The translations under genes and the position numbers were made by a program. Below the pieces are notes generated by a model. That model worked only from the letters and a program-made list of their open reading frames with translations, searched no databases and had not been told where the DNA came from. A stretch of 64,000 nt of DNA from Niastella yeongjuensis (GTDB lineage: Bacteria; Bacteroidota; Bacteroidia; Chitinophagales; Chitinophagaceae): contig NZ_FOCZ01000015.1 of the NCBI RefSeq assembly GCF_900110245.1, positions 1 through 64,000 on the forward strand, in the 5' to 3' direction. This document shows, piece after piece, positions 17,910 to 26,857 of this stretch. Each line of letters begins with the position of its first letter. Position 1 is the first letter of the stretch.

Positions 17910-18096
17910 AGCGGCTTATAACGAGCTTGCTCAAATAGCCAGGGAAATTGAAAATGAAAGCGTTTCCGTAGATGTACTGGCAGAAAAAGTAAAAAGAGCT
18001 TCCGAGCTAATTGTGTTTTGCCAGACAAAGCTTAAATCTACCGAAACGGAAGTGAACAAGATCATTGCGCAAATGGAAGGTTCAAAGCCAAAGTAG
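17887..18096 (+). CDS. xseB: exodeoxyribonuclease VII small subunit
   Basis: A 69-residue helical-hairpin protein: TYEAAYNELAQIAREIENESVSVDVLAEKVKRASELI, with the family-typical two helices separated by a short turn and a following CQTKL. Several copies bind the XseA C-terminus in the holoenzyme. It starts inside the end of xseA (23-bp overlap), the usual coupled arrangement, and is followed by a strong bidirectional terminator. Confidence 0.93.
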   Translation: METILTYEAAYNELAQIAREIENESVSVDVLAEKVKRASELIVFCQTKLKSTETEVNKIIAQMEGSKPK

Positions 18097-18109
18097 TAAT
18101 GAATCATGA

Positions 18110-18157
18110 ATATTTAAAAGGCTTATAAAACATACGTTTTATAAGCCTTTTAAATAT
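18110..18157. terminator. perfect 22-bp-stem bidirectional terminator
   Basis: Left arm 18110-18131 and right arm 18136-18157 are exact reverse complements around the 4-nt loop ATAC. A runs and T runs lie inside the arms. It separates the convergent xseB and DJ-1 genes and can terminate both. Confidence 0.88.
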
Positions 18158-18171
18158 CAGCCAGCGTTAGT

Positions 18172-18981
18172 TTACTTTTTAACTAACCAGGTTTCGACTG
18201 CCCTGGAAAATTCGGCTACATCTATAGGATGCCTGCTGGTGATCAGGTTGCCGTCTGTTACCACGGGTTGTTCCAATACTGTTCCGCCGGCGTTCTTCAA
18301 ATCAACCTGTATATTCCAGTAACCTGTCAGCTTTTTACCTTTTAAAATATCAGCTGAAGCCAATACAACCGGTGCGTGACAAATAGCTGCAATCAATTTC
18401 CCCGACTTATTGAAATCCTGAATAAACTTTATCACATCTTTATCATTGCGCAGGTTATCAGGGTTCCATGCACCGCCGGGTATAAAAACGGCATCATAAT
18501 CACTCACTTTGATTTGGTCTGCAGTACGATCAAATTTTATCCAGCCAACAGGCTGCAAATACTGAATGGCCATGATATGTGTCTTTGCCATTTCCGGGTA
18601 CGTTAGTCCATACCGCTCGGGTGCAGGATTGTATTTGGGAGCTACGATATCCACTTTGGCGCCAAGTTGTTTGAAATACCATACAGGACCGAGTAATTCA
18701 ATTTCCTCGAAACCATCGGCGGCAATAACTGCTATTTTTTTATCCTTTAATACGGTCTGATCTTTTACAGGCGTAAAGAAAAAAGCTCTTAAGGCCTCGT
18801 TTCCGGGCGCGTTCAGCAATTGCGATACAGGCATACTCACAACGACTGAAGGAGATCCCAATTGATTCAGGACCGAAAGTTCATGACTGTTCATTTCTGT
18901 TGTTTTTACCTGTGCGGCAGCGTTAAATACAGTAAAAACGCTTACTATACCGGCCAGCATAGGCTGATTTAAAAATTTCAT
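18172..18981 (-). CDS. exported DJ-1/PfpI-family protein
   Basis: A 269-residue protein with a signal peptide (MKFLNQPMLAGIVSVFTVFNAAAQ), followed by about 45 linker residues and a DJ-1/PfpI domain (about 80-268). Marks are KIAVIAADGFEEIELLGPVWYF (acidic active-site residue), DAVFIPGGAWNPDNL and the nucleophile elbow AAICHAPVVLASA. Cytoplasmic DJ-1 proteins lack such a signal, so this one should work in the periplasm as a protease, glyoxalase-type or redox-sensing hydrolase. It is last in the five-gene operon that begins at 21174. Confidence 0.88.
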   Translation of the reverse strand: MKFLNQPMLAGIVSVFTVFNAAAQVKTTEMNSHELSVLNQLGSPSVVVSMPVSQLLNAPGNEALRAFFFTPVKDQTVLKDKKIAVIAADGFEEIELLGPVWYFKQLGAKVDIVAPKYNPAPERYGLTYPEMAKTHIMAIQYLQPVGWIKFDRTADQIKVSDYDAVFIPGGAWNPDNLRNDKDVIKFIQDFNKSGKLIAAICHAPVVLASADILKGKKLTGYWNIQVDLKNAGGTVLEQPVVTDGNLITSRHPIDVAEFSRAVETWLVKK

Positions 18982-18999
18982 CTCATTAAATTTTAATTG

Positions 19000-19734
19000 T
19001 TACATATATTTCCCATTACTAAAGGGGGCAAATCTTATCAGCCTGTGAAGTCCGGCCTGGAAAGGTTGTTTCTTGATACTGCTGTTTAAATAGTCAATCA
19101 CCGGCTGAATAGGAGGAAAATTCAGGTGGTACCGGAAGGCGTCTTCATTCCTGAATTTTTCATAAGTTACAAACTGCGTACTGTCTTCCTCCAATTGTGA
19201 AAGCTGGTAATTGATAACACCAGGTTCGCTCCTGAATTGTGGCATTGCAGTATGGTATACTTCTTTAAACCGACCTTCGGTGCCGGCCTTGCTATCCACA
19301 AATAACATAATAGTAATGGGCGTATCTTCCTTCATGGGTTCTCTTCGCCATGCTTCTTTTGAAAGCGGCTCCAGGTCTTTTACATTGATCGTTTTCACAG
19401 GCTGCGCCAGTTTCCTTTCAGCAAATATTCCTATCTGTTTGAATATTTCACCGCTTCTCATTTTCTCCAACACGGGTTGATTGCTCCATCTTTCAATGAG
19501 CCACATTACAGCAGGGTCTTCGATTTCATAATACGCTTCCGCCATAATGTTAGCTTTATTACTAACAGCCTGTTTCACATACTTACTAAGTAATTCGTGG
19601 AATTCTTTACCGTGTTCATTTTTTACATCATACCGCGTTAACACTACTACTTCCTCCATCCTATTTGTTTTTTGTGCATTTACATATATGCCGCCCAGCA
19701 GCATATACATGGCCAGCATTATTTCTTTTGTCAT
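19000..19734 (-). CDS. exported protein with two ABM-type (antibiotic biosynthesis monooxygenase) domains
   Basis: About 244 residues from the preferred start MTKEIMLAMYML, whose N-terminus looks like a signal peptide ending VNAQ. An in-frame ATG at 19806 would remove the signal character. Two dimeric alpha/beta-barrel half-domains follow. The first is VVVLTRYDVKNEHGKEF with ADPAVMWLIERW-like elements; the second is TIMLFVDSKAGTEGRFKEVY with YQLSQLEEDSTQFVTYEKF. This fold is shared by quinol monooxygenases and by non-enzymatic stress proteins. It lies between the CMD-like and DJ-1 genes in one operon, suggesting a role with reactive small molecules. Substrate unknown. Confidence 0.78.
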   Translation of the reverse strand: MTKEIMLAMYMLLGGIYVNAQKTNRMEEVVVLTRYDVKNEHGKEFHELLSKYVKQAVSNKANIMAEAYYEIEDPAVMWLIERWSNQPVLEKMRSGEIFKQIGIFAERKLAQPVKTINVKDLEPLSKEAWRREPMKEDTPITIMLFVDSKAGTEGRFKEVYHTAMPQFRSEPGVINYQLSQLEEDSTQFVTYEKFRNEDAFRYHLNFPPIQPVIDYLNSSIKKQPFQAGLHRLIRFAPFSNGKYM

Positions 19735-19802
19735 GGTAAATTGTATTGATTTGATAATGCAAATCTGAGGAGAAAATAAAAGCCTTACCTGACACAAATG
19801 TG

Positions 19803-20360
19803 TCAATTTACCGGCATATCAAATCCGTTTAAAATAATTGCGATAAAGCAGTAGCCGCCGACAAGAAAGAAGAGTTCTGCCACCGCATCCTGTCCAAGCA
19901 ACTGAACAGCCCGGTTATAAGTTGAATCTGGTACAACGTGGCCGTTAACCAGCACATGGGCAATACTATGCGCAATAGCTTCCTGTTCGTTTAATCCATC
20001 AGGATGAGTGCCTGCTGCAAGCGATGCGATCACGTCGGGTGAAAGCCCAAATGCTTCCGCCATGATCTCATGGGCATACAGTTCGAAGCGCGCGCCAAAG
20101 GATGCCGCTACCGTTAATATAGCCACCTCGCGAACACTTTTATTTAGCGTGGCATGTATGTCGAGCGTTCTAATAAAACTCAACGCCGGAATGCCGAATT
20201 GCGGATGGTGTAACATGGCCGGGAAAGGCCCTAATAACGCCCCCTGTTTATCCATCATAGGCACCTGGCTTTGGCTGCGGCCAACAAGTTTGGCAATCTC
20301 ATCATGTACGGAACGGACTTCACCGTTCAGAGAATCTGGTGGTAATGGTTGTATACGCAT
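19803..20360 (-). CDS. carboxymuconolactone decarboxylase-like protein lacking the cysteines
   Basis: A 185-residue all-helical protein of the CMD/AhpD superfamily (helices SVREVAILTVAASFGARFELYAHEIMAEAFGL). The AhpD CxxC is absent; the equivalent stretch reads FELYAHE, so it is of the CMD rather than the disulfide-reductase type. No signal peptide. It is in the operon 24-26 bp from the cupin gene, while the downstream ABM gene starts 68 bp further if its ATG 19734 is used. Possible roles are lactone or quinone metabolism. Confidence 0.82.
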   Translation of the reverse strand: MRIQPLPPDSLNGEVRSVHDEIAKLVGRSQSQVPMMDKQGALLGPFPAMLHHPQFGIPALSFIRTLDIHATLNKSVREVAILTVAASFGARFELYAHEIMAEAFGLSPDVIASLAAGTHPDGLNEQEAIAHSIAHVLVNGHVVPDSTYNRAVQLLGQDAVAELFFLVGGYCFIAIILNGFDMPVN

Positions 20361-20385
20361 GGTTTAATTTTTAGGAGATACAATT

Positions 20386-20943
20386 TCAGGTGTAAACCCC
20401 ATCGATCAAAATGAAGACCATACGGCATGTTTTGCCCGAACGGTTGGCCCAGGCATGATTGGTGCCGTTTTGAATAATGATATCACCCGCCTGAATGAGG
20501 GTCTCCTCCTGATCGAGCACCAACGTTATTTCGCCTTCCAGCACAATTCCATAATCAACCGTTTTTGTGCGGTGCATCAACGGATGAGGGGCTGCTTCAT
20601 TTGAGGTGGAAGCTTTTTCATCGCCCATAGATTTGAATTTGGCCGCGGCATCTGCACCGGTCAGTTTTCGTATTTCTTCACCTTCCGGCGGAAATTCAAT
20701 CACCCGCAAACGGGTACCATTTTTAGGAGGGGGTAATATCAATCCCTTTTCATCAGGTTCCGCCGGCTGCCCGTGAATCAGGACCGGGGTCTCCAACGTA
20801 TGCCACACTTCAAAAAAAGTAGGACCACCGGGGCCGCCGACAAGCTGGGTATGCGTTGGTGGTGCATCGGAAACAACAATAGCTTTACCATCACTGTTAT
20901 GACCTGTTATAATACGTCTGAATGTTTTTTGTTGCTGGTTCAT
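20386..20943 (-). CDS. cupin-domain protein
   Basis: A 185-residue single-domain cupin. The C-terminal barrel shows VDYGIVLEGEITLVLDQEETLIQAGDIIIQNGTNHAWANRSG, containing the two cupin motifs: a reduced metal site (E in the first, H in the second) and a final VFILIDGVYT. The N-terminal half is of the type seen with 'cupin domain-containing protein' in aromatic-compound clusters. Cytoplasmic. It is flanked in the operon by the 2TM gene (9-bp gap) and the CMD-like gene. Could bind a small aromatic or isomerise it; not determined. Confidence 0.85.
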   Translation of the reverse strand: MNQQQKTFRRIITGHNSDGKAIVVSDAPPTHTQLVGGPGGPTFFEVWHTLETPVLIHGQPAEPDEKGLILPPPKNGTRLRVIEFPPEGEEIRKLTGADAAAKFKSMGDEKASTSNEAAPHPLMHRTKTVDYGIVLEGEITLVLDQEETLIQAGDIIIQNGTNHAWANRSGKTCRMVFILIDGVYT

Positions 20944-20952
20944 AAATCTGTT

Positions 20953-21174
20953 TTAATTATTCTTTGATTTTCTGAAAACGAATGCGCCCAGGTAATGGAA
21001 TAGCACGCCGATACCCCATGCAATGGTTGACCATAGCGGCCAGGGGTAGCTTCTATCGGTGAAGTACCATACAATCCACATACCAGGAATGGAAAGCACA
21101 AAAACGAGGAGATGAATTCTGAAACCCTTTCTGGGGTTGACGGAGCCTTCGCTCCATTGATTGGGATATGCCAT
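20953..21174 (-). CDS. 2TM-domain membrane protein
   Basis: A 73-residue protein with two membrane segments (IHLLVFVLSIPGMWIVWYF and LWSTIAWGIGVLFHYLGAFVF) linked by a short loop, the pattern of the '2TM domain' family (PF13239) common in Bacteroidota. Both termini are polar, with a basic RKSKNN tail. It is the first gene of the minus-strand operon running to 18172. Function unknown. Confidence 0.8.
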   Translation of the reverse strand: MAYPNQWSEGSVNPRKGFRIHLLVFVLSIPGMWIVWYFTDRSYPWPLWSTIAWGIGVLFHYLGAFVFRKSKNN

Positions 21175-21320
21175 ACAATTAGTTTTGATCTATATCGACT
21201 ATTTGTATGCCATTCTGCTACCCGGCTAACATTCAGGGAAAAGCTATTTTGTAGTAAGCTGTAAGTAAGATCAATACTAATAATTGGTAATACAGAGCGG
21301 GAAAAAATACAGACAGGGCT

Positions 21321-21368
21321 CTCCGATATTTTCGGAGTTTAATTAACCGAACTCCGAAAATATTGGAG
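21321..21368. promoter_or_regulatory. nested inverted repeats, possible operator or terminator
   Basis: Arms 21321-21339 and 21350-21368 pair over 18 of 19 positions. The first arm is itself a dyad (CTCCGA, 5 nt, TCGGAG) and the second nearly so (CTCCGA, 6 nt, TGGAG). It sits immediately after the stop of the sigma-54 activator gene and about 150-190 bp upstream of the 2TM-cupin-CMD-ABM-DJ-1 operon. It may terminate the first, regulate the second, or both. The rest of 21175-21369 shows no gene. Confidence 0.55.
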
Positions 21369-21369
21369 T

Positions 21370-23331
21370 TTAGTCAAAATCCTGCTTTCTGATATTTAGC
21401 TTAGCCATTTTCGATTCGAGGGTGGTCGGTTTTATATTCAATAGTTCTGCGGCACCATTCGCTCCCCGTATCCGCCCTTTTGTTTTTTTGAGGATGGACG
21501 TAATATATTCCCGTTCTGTTGCCTGCTGAATATGTTTTACTTCATCAAATGTATTAATGCCTGTTTTTTCGATATGGTTAAAAGCCGGCGTTGACAGGTC
21601 TCGCATTAATTGTAATTTCGACCGGCCGTCATTAAGAACAACAGATTGTTCTACCACATTCTCCAGTTCGCGAATATTTCCAGGCCAGTTATAGCCGTTT
21701 ATTTTTTGGATCATCGAATCTGCAATTCCATGAAAAGGCTTATCGAATGCCTTACAAAATTTATTCCCAAAAAAGGCTGCCAGCATTTCTATGTCAGTTC
21801 TACGCTCCCGCAAAGGCGGCAGGGTAATAGGGAAAACGTTCAGGCGATAATACAGGTCAAGCCGGAACCTTCCTTCGGCCACTTCCTGTTCCAGGTTTCG
21901 GTTAGTGGCAGCAACAACGCGCACATTAACTTTTACCCGTGAGTTGCCGCCAACATATTCGATTTCCCTTTCCTGTAAAACACGTAATAATTTCGTTTGT
22001 ATGGCGAGCGGCAGCTCTCCTATCTCATCCAAAAAAATGGTTCCGCCATCTGCCTGTTCGAACTTTCCTTTCCTTTTTTCAATAGCACCCGTAAATGCAC
22101 CTTTTTCATGGCCGAACAACTCAGATTCCACCAATGTTACAGGAATTGCAGCGCAATTGACTTTAATAAATGGCCCCTTTTTCCTCGTTGACAATTCATG
22201 AATGGATTGAGCTACTTTTTCTTTGCCTGTACCGCTCTCGCCCAATATCAGCACAGATGTATTATAAGGGGCCACCTGTGTGGCAAGGTCTAATGCTGAC
22301 AATAAAAGATGATGATTTCCAACTATACTTTTGAATCCGGGATAAAACTCCGCCTTATGTTGGTTCTTATCCGGAGAAACAGGCCAATTCTTTTCTACAG
22401 AGGAGGAGGTCTCATAATAAATGATCTTTTCTGCGAGGTCTGTCAGCCACTGTTTTATCCGGTTTAGAAAAGTAAGATGGTTTTTACTGTAAATACCAGT
22501 CTGACGGCTGTAAAAAAAGTAATGCACCGACAACCCATATCCAAGCGAAACAGGGAATACCAGATATGACTCCATTCGCAAACTATCTAACACCAGTCTT
22601 TGCAGTGAATTGTTCATGGAGCAATCGCCTGGATCTTCGCTGGAATAAACTTTCCCCTCACTGTCGAGATGACCATTTTCAATGGCGGCGTAAAAGGCGC
22701 CATTATTCAAACCCGTTATGGTGAGTAATTCTTTTTCACCAATATATTGGTATTCATCAAAACCAAGGCGCAAATAACCTATATCACTGAAGCGTTCTCC
22801 ATTCAGGGGTCTTACTCCTGTTGCCATAAAATCGAACGGGATAAAAGATTGAATAGCCCCGGCCAATTTTAATATTTTTAACTGTACATCAGCATCTTCA
22901 TTAATTATTTCAGTCAGCAGTTTTTGCAAACGCTCTTCCCGCCGCAATTTTGATTCAAGGCTGTGGGTATGACGATACCAGGCAATATCCAGGGTAACCA
23001 GCAGGTCTTTCTCCCTAAAGGGTTTAATCAAAAATCCGTAAGGCTCCGTTGTCTTCGCTTCTTCCAGTACTTTTTGGTCAGCGTTGGCAGACACATAAAT
23101 GAATGCGATATTTTCATCCTTTAGCTTTCTCGCCAGGGCGATCCCGGAACGTTTTCCATTTAACCGGATATCCAAAATAACGAGGTCAGGCGTTTGCTGT
23201 TGCAGATACGCCTCAGCTTCTTCTACTGAAGCGGCAATTCCCAATACATTATATCCAGCCTGCGTTAATATCAATCGCAGGTCATTGGCCACTACGAATT
23301 CATCTTCTACTATAAGTAATTTTTTATTCAT
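21370..23331 (-). CDS. sigma-54 activator response regulator (REC-GAF-like-AAA+-Fis)
   Basis: A 653-residue NtrC-type regulator. The REC domain (1-120) has phospho-acceptor Asp54 in VILDIRL and Lys in IKPF. A middle region of about 190 residues looks like a GAF-type sensor. The AAA+ domain has Walker A GESGTGKE, the sigma-54 contact loop GAFTGA and Walker [12 protein letters not shown]. The C-terminal Fis-like helix-turn-helix is [20 protein letters not shown]. It should activate sigma-54 promoters when phosphorylated, presumably by the kinase encoded 13 bp upstream. The extra sensor domain is unusual in a response regulator and suggests a second input. Confidence 0.93.
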   Translation of the reverse strand: MNKKLLIVEDEFVVANDLRLILTQAGYNVLGIAASVEEAEAYLQQQTPDLVILDIRLNGKRSGIALARKLKDENIAFIYVSANADQKVLEEAKTTEPYGFLIKPFREKDLLVTLDIAWYRHTHSLESKLRREERLQKLLTEIINEDADVQLKILKLAGAIQSFIPFDFMATGVRPLNGERFSDIGYLRLGFDEYQYIGEKELLTITGLNNGAFYAAIENGHLDSEGKVYSSEDPGDCSMNNSLQRLVLDSLRMESYLVFPVSLGYGLSVHYFFYSRQTGIYSKNHLTFLNRIKQWLTDLAEKIIYYETSSSVEKNWPVSPDKNQHKAEFYPGFKSIVGNHHLLLSALDLATQVAPYNTSVLILGESGTGKEKVAQSIHELSTRKKGPFIKVNCAAIPVTLVESELFGHEKGAFTGAIEKRKGKFEQADGGTIFLDEIGELPLAIQTKLLRVLQEREIEYVGGNSRVKVNVRVVAATNRNLEQEVAEGRFRLDLYYRLNVFPITLPPLRERRTDIEMLAAFFGNKFCKAFDKPFHGIADSMIQKINGYNWPGNIRELENVVEQSVVLNDGRSKLQLMRDLSTPAFNHIEKTGINTFDEVKHIQQATEREYITSILKKTKGRIRGANGAAELLNIKPTTLESKMAKLNIRKQDFD

Positions 23332-23344
23332 TTAAAGCCGCTGG

Positions 23345-25891
23345 TTAAGAATTTACAAATGGTTCGTCCGAAATTGGCTTACTCATCACAACAAACCGGA
23401 TTATTACACGCAGCCCGTTATCGCTTATCATATTAACAGTACCGTTTAATTGCTTTGTAAGCCCTTGTACCAGGTCAAGCCCCAGTGAATTATGCCCCCT
23501 TACGTCAAAACCCTTCGGCAGGCCAACCCCATTATCTGAAATAGTGAGTAATACGTGATCGTCATTAACGGGTTGCAAATCGATACCGACAGTCCCCTTG
23601 CGATCGCCGGGAAATGCATATTTGATTGCATTCACAACACATTCATTGATGATCAATCCGAGCGGAATTGCCTGCGAGACATCAAGCGCTATGGGCGCTA
23701 TGGTTTGTTGAAAAATGATCCGGTTGCCGGTATCGAAACTATCATGCAGGTAACACATGAGGTCCTTGATGTATTCAGGCATGGTAATGGTCGAAATATT
23801 TCCGGACAAATAAAGCTTTTGATGAATAAGCGACATAGCCTGCATTCGCCGCAAACTGTCTTTTATCGCCAGCACCGCTACGTCGTTATCGAGGTAAGCG
23901 GACTGTGAATTTAACAGACTGGTCACCATTTGAAGATTGTTCTTTACACGGTGATGGACCTCTTTGATCAGCCACTCTTTTTCCTTCAATAATACCTGCT
24001 GTTTTGTATTTAGCGTTTCTAAATAAATATTTTTCTGGTCCAATTCCTTTTGATGGACCTGCAGCTTGTGATTGGTTCTATGTTTTAGCAGATAACGATT
24101 GAATAGCAATCCCACAATGATTATCAATAATGCCACACAAGCCAGGGTAATATTCTTTGTTCTGTTGGCCTGCTCAACGCCAATGCGCTGCAACTGGTTC
24201 TGACTGTTGAGTGCTTCAATATCTTTTTCCTTTTTTGCCGTTTCGTACTGGACCCTTAATTCTTCCAATTGCCAGCTTTTGGTCTCATTGAAGATGGAGT
24301 CGTTCAATAACTTGTGCCTTAGTAAATGTTTCATGGCGGAAGGATAATTACCCATGCCGGAATCTGCCCTGAAAAGCATCAGGTGAATATCTTTAGCTTC
24401 AGGAAGCGAGTTAGTAGCTTCTGCAGTATTCAGGGCCTTTTGCAAATAGACAGCAGCTTTTACATATTGCGTTTTACCGATGAAATACTGGCCTAACTCG
24501 TAATGAATATCGGTTGTAATTTCATTGTCCTTTTGCAGCTGCCCGGACAGCTTTATAAGTTCAAGATAATATTTTTCAGCCTGCCGTTCCAGCTTCAACG
24601 CATGATAACAAAAGGCCAATGAACCGAGCAGGCATGCTTCTGCATGAACACCAATGGGTTTATTTTTTGCATAAATATCCAGGATATACTCCAGTGCTTC
24701 CTTTGCTCTATTTACTTTTATCAGCTCCCTTGCAAAGAAAAATGCATCTCTGAAGATAAAACCATTGTTATCCCCTTTAAATACCCGGTCCCTGAGGGCT
24801 TTCGAAAACCACTCTACGCTTTTGTCTGGCTGGCCAGATTCCCGGTACATATTTGCCAGGCGACTGTAAAAAGTAATTGCCGAAGCCGAATCGTGCGTAG
24901 CTTCCACACTTTCTATTGATTTTGAGCCATAAAAAATACACTTACTAAAATCGCCTTTATAGCGGTAGATTACCGCCAGCAGATCATAAATATAGTGCAG
25001 GTCGCGGTATCCCATGGCTTTATACTGTTCAAGTACATCCAACAACTCCGTTTCAGCAAGATCCAGCCTTCCATTTACCAGATGTATATCTGCAATTGAC
25101 TTTAAGGCCCATGCCTGCCTTTCCTGATTACCGCTTTTTTGATAAAGCGAATACATTTTTTCAAAACAATACAACCTGGTAATACCGGTCTTCTCCCGTA
25201 ATGGGATAAGCGTTGCCAATTCATGCCATAAAAGCGCTTCCCTTTCTTCATTACCGGGCGCGCTTGTTTTATCTATCGTTTCCTGGTATAGCTTTTTACT
25301 TTGCTGCAAGCCTTCCGTAATAAAGGAATGCATTGCTTTGAGATGTAAATAATCAGGCTGCCATTTTTTTGCTACACGGACCACGGTAATATTATTTGCC
25401 TGTTCTAAATAAAGCAGCGAGCTATCCAGGTCTTTTTTAGTTCTTTCGGTATGAAAAAGATAATGCCGGCCTAATATGATCAGCAAACGAAAGCGGGTTG
25501 AATCATCCAGGGTACCCAACAAGGCAAGCGCAGAACGTATTTCTCTTTTTCTGATAAGCGCATCTCCCTTTACTAAAGTCGCTTCATTTATGCCACTTTT
25601 ATATTTTAAAGCCTGGCTTAAATGGAGCGCTTCTTCTGCGAAGAAGCAGGCACTGTCGAGCTGGGTAAAAGGATTACCAGTTTTATACAAATAATATTCT
25701 CTTCGTATGTAATATTGACCCAGCTTTAGCAAAAGAGACACCCGGTTTGTATCTGCTTTACTTTGCTGAAGTTGAACTGCCAATTGTGTATGAATATTAT
25801 CTTTTATCTGAGCAAAGGATATAAGCGGGAAAACCACCATTATAAAAATGGCGGTACGCATATAGTGGAATACTTTGCTGAAGTGCTGCAT
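23345..25891 (-). CDS. TPR-containing sensor histidine kinase
   Basis: An 848-residue kinase. A signal peptide (cut near ISFAQ; a second possible start at 25861) precedes a long periplasmic run of tetratricopeptide repeats (about 30-560). One membrane segment follows (ITLACVALLIIIVGLLF), then a coiled coil. The HisKA_2-type H-box is EVHHRVKNNLQMVTSLL, with the phospho-His near 646. The ATPase domain has NECVVNAIKYAF (N box) and DNGVGLPKGFD (G1). It is upstream of the NtrC-type regulator gene with a 13-bp gap, so the two form one two-component system. The ligand sensed by the TPR domain is unknown. Confidence 0.93.
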   Translation of the reverse strand: MQHFSKVFHYMRTAIFIMVVFPLISFAQIKDNIHTQLAVQLQQSKADTNRVSLLLKLGQYYIRREYYLYKTGNPFTQLDSACFFAEEALHLSQALKYKSGINEATLVKGDALIRKREIRSALALLGTLDDSTRFRLLIILGRHYLFHTERTKKDLDSSLLYLEQANNITVVRVAKKWQPDYLHLKAMHSFITEGLQQSKKLYQETIDKTSAPGNEEREALLWHELATLIPLREKTGITRLYCFEKMYSLYQKSGNQERQAWALKSIADIHLVNGRLDLAETELLDVLEQYKAMGYRDLHYIYDLLAVIYRYKGDFSKCIFYGSKSIESVEATHDSASAITFYSRLANMYRESGQPDKSVEWFSKALRDRVFKGDNNGFIFRDAFFFARELIKVNRAKEALEYILDIYAKNKPIGVHAEACLLGSLAFCYHALKLERQAEKYYLELIKLSGQLQKDNEITTDIHYELGQYFIGKTQYVKAAVYLQKALNTAEATNSLPEAKDIHLMLFRADSGMGNYPSAMKHLLRHKLLNDSIFNETKSWQLEELRVQYETAKKEKDIEALNSQNQLQRIGVEQANRTKNITLACVALLIIIVGLLFNRYLLKHRTNHKLQVHQKELDQKNIYLETLNTKQQVLLKEKEWLIKEVHHRVKNNLQMVTSLLNSQSAYLDNDVAVLAIKDSLRRMQAMSLIHQKLYLSGNISTITMPEYIKDLMCYLHDSFDTGNRIIFQQTIAPIALDVSQAIPLGLIINECVVNAIKYAFPGDRKGTVGIDLQPVNDDHVLLTISDNGVGLPKGFDVRGHNSLGLDLVQGLTKQLNGTVNMISDNGLRVIIRFVVMSKPISDEPFVNS

Positions 25892-26013
25892 TTAACAAAG
25901 GTAAGATTCAAAAGGGCTGGTTGCCGGAAAATGGAACGGGCTTGTCCCAAACCTGGGATAAACAGCCATATACCCGGGACGGGTGATAAGTACAGGTATG
26001 AAAAAAGCCTAAA

Positions 26014-26110
26014 CCATGTGTCAACCATGTGTGAAACATGTGTGCCTCATTAGGGAGGGAACATATTTGACACATGGTTCACACATGGATGAGGCCAGGC
26101 TGACACATGG
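26014..26110. promoter_or_regulatory. array of six CCATGTGT boxes in 11-bp phase
   Basis: Three direct copies start at 26014, 26025 and 26036 (CCATGTGT, CCATGTGT, ACATGTGT). Three inverted copies ACACATGG start at 26070, 26081 and 26103. Spacings are 11, 11, then 11 and 22 bp, so within each set all boxes lie on one DNA face. An outer pair GCCTCAT (26044) / ATGAGGC (26089) adds further symmetry. The array sits in the 311-bp region between the kinase gene (start 25891) and the AhpD-like gene (start 26203), ideal for controlling both. Confidence 0.8.
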
Positions 26111-26202
26111 TACACGAAATATAAACTATATGTTTTATGCGTTTGAAGAGTCAGAGAAGATAGTCACGATTTTTTCTCTACCTTGTAGGTAAACAAGATA
26201 GC

Positions 26203-26760
26203 ATGCCATATATTCAATTAAATGAAAATCTGCCGGGTATTACCGGTTTGCTTGACTACCGGCTCGATACTGCGCTACCCATTCGCCAACTCACCCAAAT
26301 GCTGCTTCGTGGAGAATCAACGCTCACCGAGGGAGAACGCGAGCTTGTCGCTACCGTTGTCAGCCATGGCAATAACTGTTCATTTTGTACTGCCGCCCAT
26401 ACCGCCGCAGCTAATGCGTTCCTGTCTGATCCCTTAATTGCAGAGCAAGTGAAAACAGATATAACTACTGCTGCAATAAGCGAAAAAATGAAAGCACTGT
26501 TGACTATCGCAAAAACCGTTGGTAAAAGCGGGCGTCTTGTAACACCTGAAATGGTTCAGACGGCCCGCGACCAGGGCGCAACAGACCGGGAGTTACACGA
26601 TACAGTACTTATAGCGGCGCTCTTCAGTTTCTATAACCGTTATGTGGATGGACTAGCCACCGTCACGCCCGAAGATCCGGCGTTCTATAACCGGCTTGGC
26701 AGCATTTTACAGAAAAAAGGCTATTTACCATCTGAGGACAGGTATGCCGGGCTTGTTTAA
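26203..26760 (+). CDS. AhpD-like peroxidase-related carboxymuconolactone decarboxylase family protein
   Basis: A 185-residue helical protein with the AhpD active-site pattern Cys59-S-F-Cys62-x3-His66 (NNCSFCTAAH) in the 'peroxidase-related enzyme' subgroup. The Cys pair and His support alkylhydroperoxide-type reduction chemistry, unlike the Cys-less relative at 19803. Monocistronic. A TACCTTGT sequence about 25 bp upstream is one mismatch from the -7 consensus and lies in a small dyad (TACCT-TGT-AGGTA). The six-box array lies 93-189 bp upstream of the start, so specific regulation, possibly by the adjacent two-component system, is likely. Confidence 0.88.
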   Translation: MPYIQLNENLPGITGLLDYRLDTALPIRQLTQMLLRGESTLTEGERELVATVVSHGNNCSFCTAAHTAAANAFLSDPLIAEQVKTDITTAAISEKMKALLTIAKTVGKSGRLVTPEMVQTARDQGATDRELHDTVLIAALFSFYNRYVDGLATVTPEDPAFYNRLGSILQKKGYLPSEDRYAGLV

Positions 26761-26811
26761 TTAACGGCCTTTCTAAAGATCCAAAAACAAAAGCGGATTG
26801 ACAAACGTCAA

Positions 26812-26845
26812 GGGAAAAAACAACCCCGACGCTACGCCGGGATTT
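26812..26845 (-). terminator. terminator of RNA-ligase-like gene
   Basis: On the minus strand the stem CCCGGCG-TAG-CGTCGGG (one G-U pair) is followed by a T-rich run at 26821-26814. It lies directly after the stop of the 26858-27421 gene. Confidence 0.75.
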
Positions 26846-26857
26846 ATTGTACATCAA

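Noticed and set aside
21175-21320. Possible sigma-54 promoter (GG-N10-GC) for the 21174 operon
   Set aside because: The best candidate on the minus strand has GG followed 10 nt later by GT, and the -12 TTGCA box is missing.
26014-26110. CRISPR-like reading of the box array
   Set aside because: Units are 8 bp with 3-bp gaps, not 25-40-bp repeats with unique spacers, and orientation changes midway.
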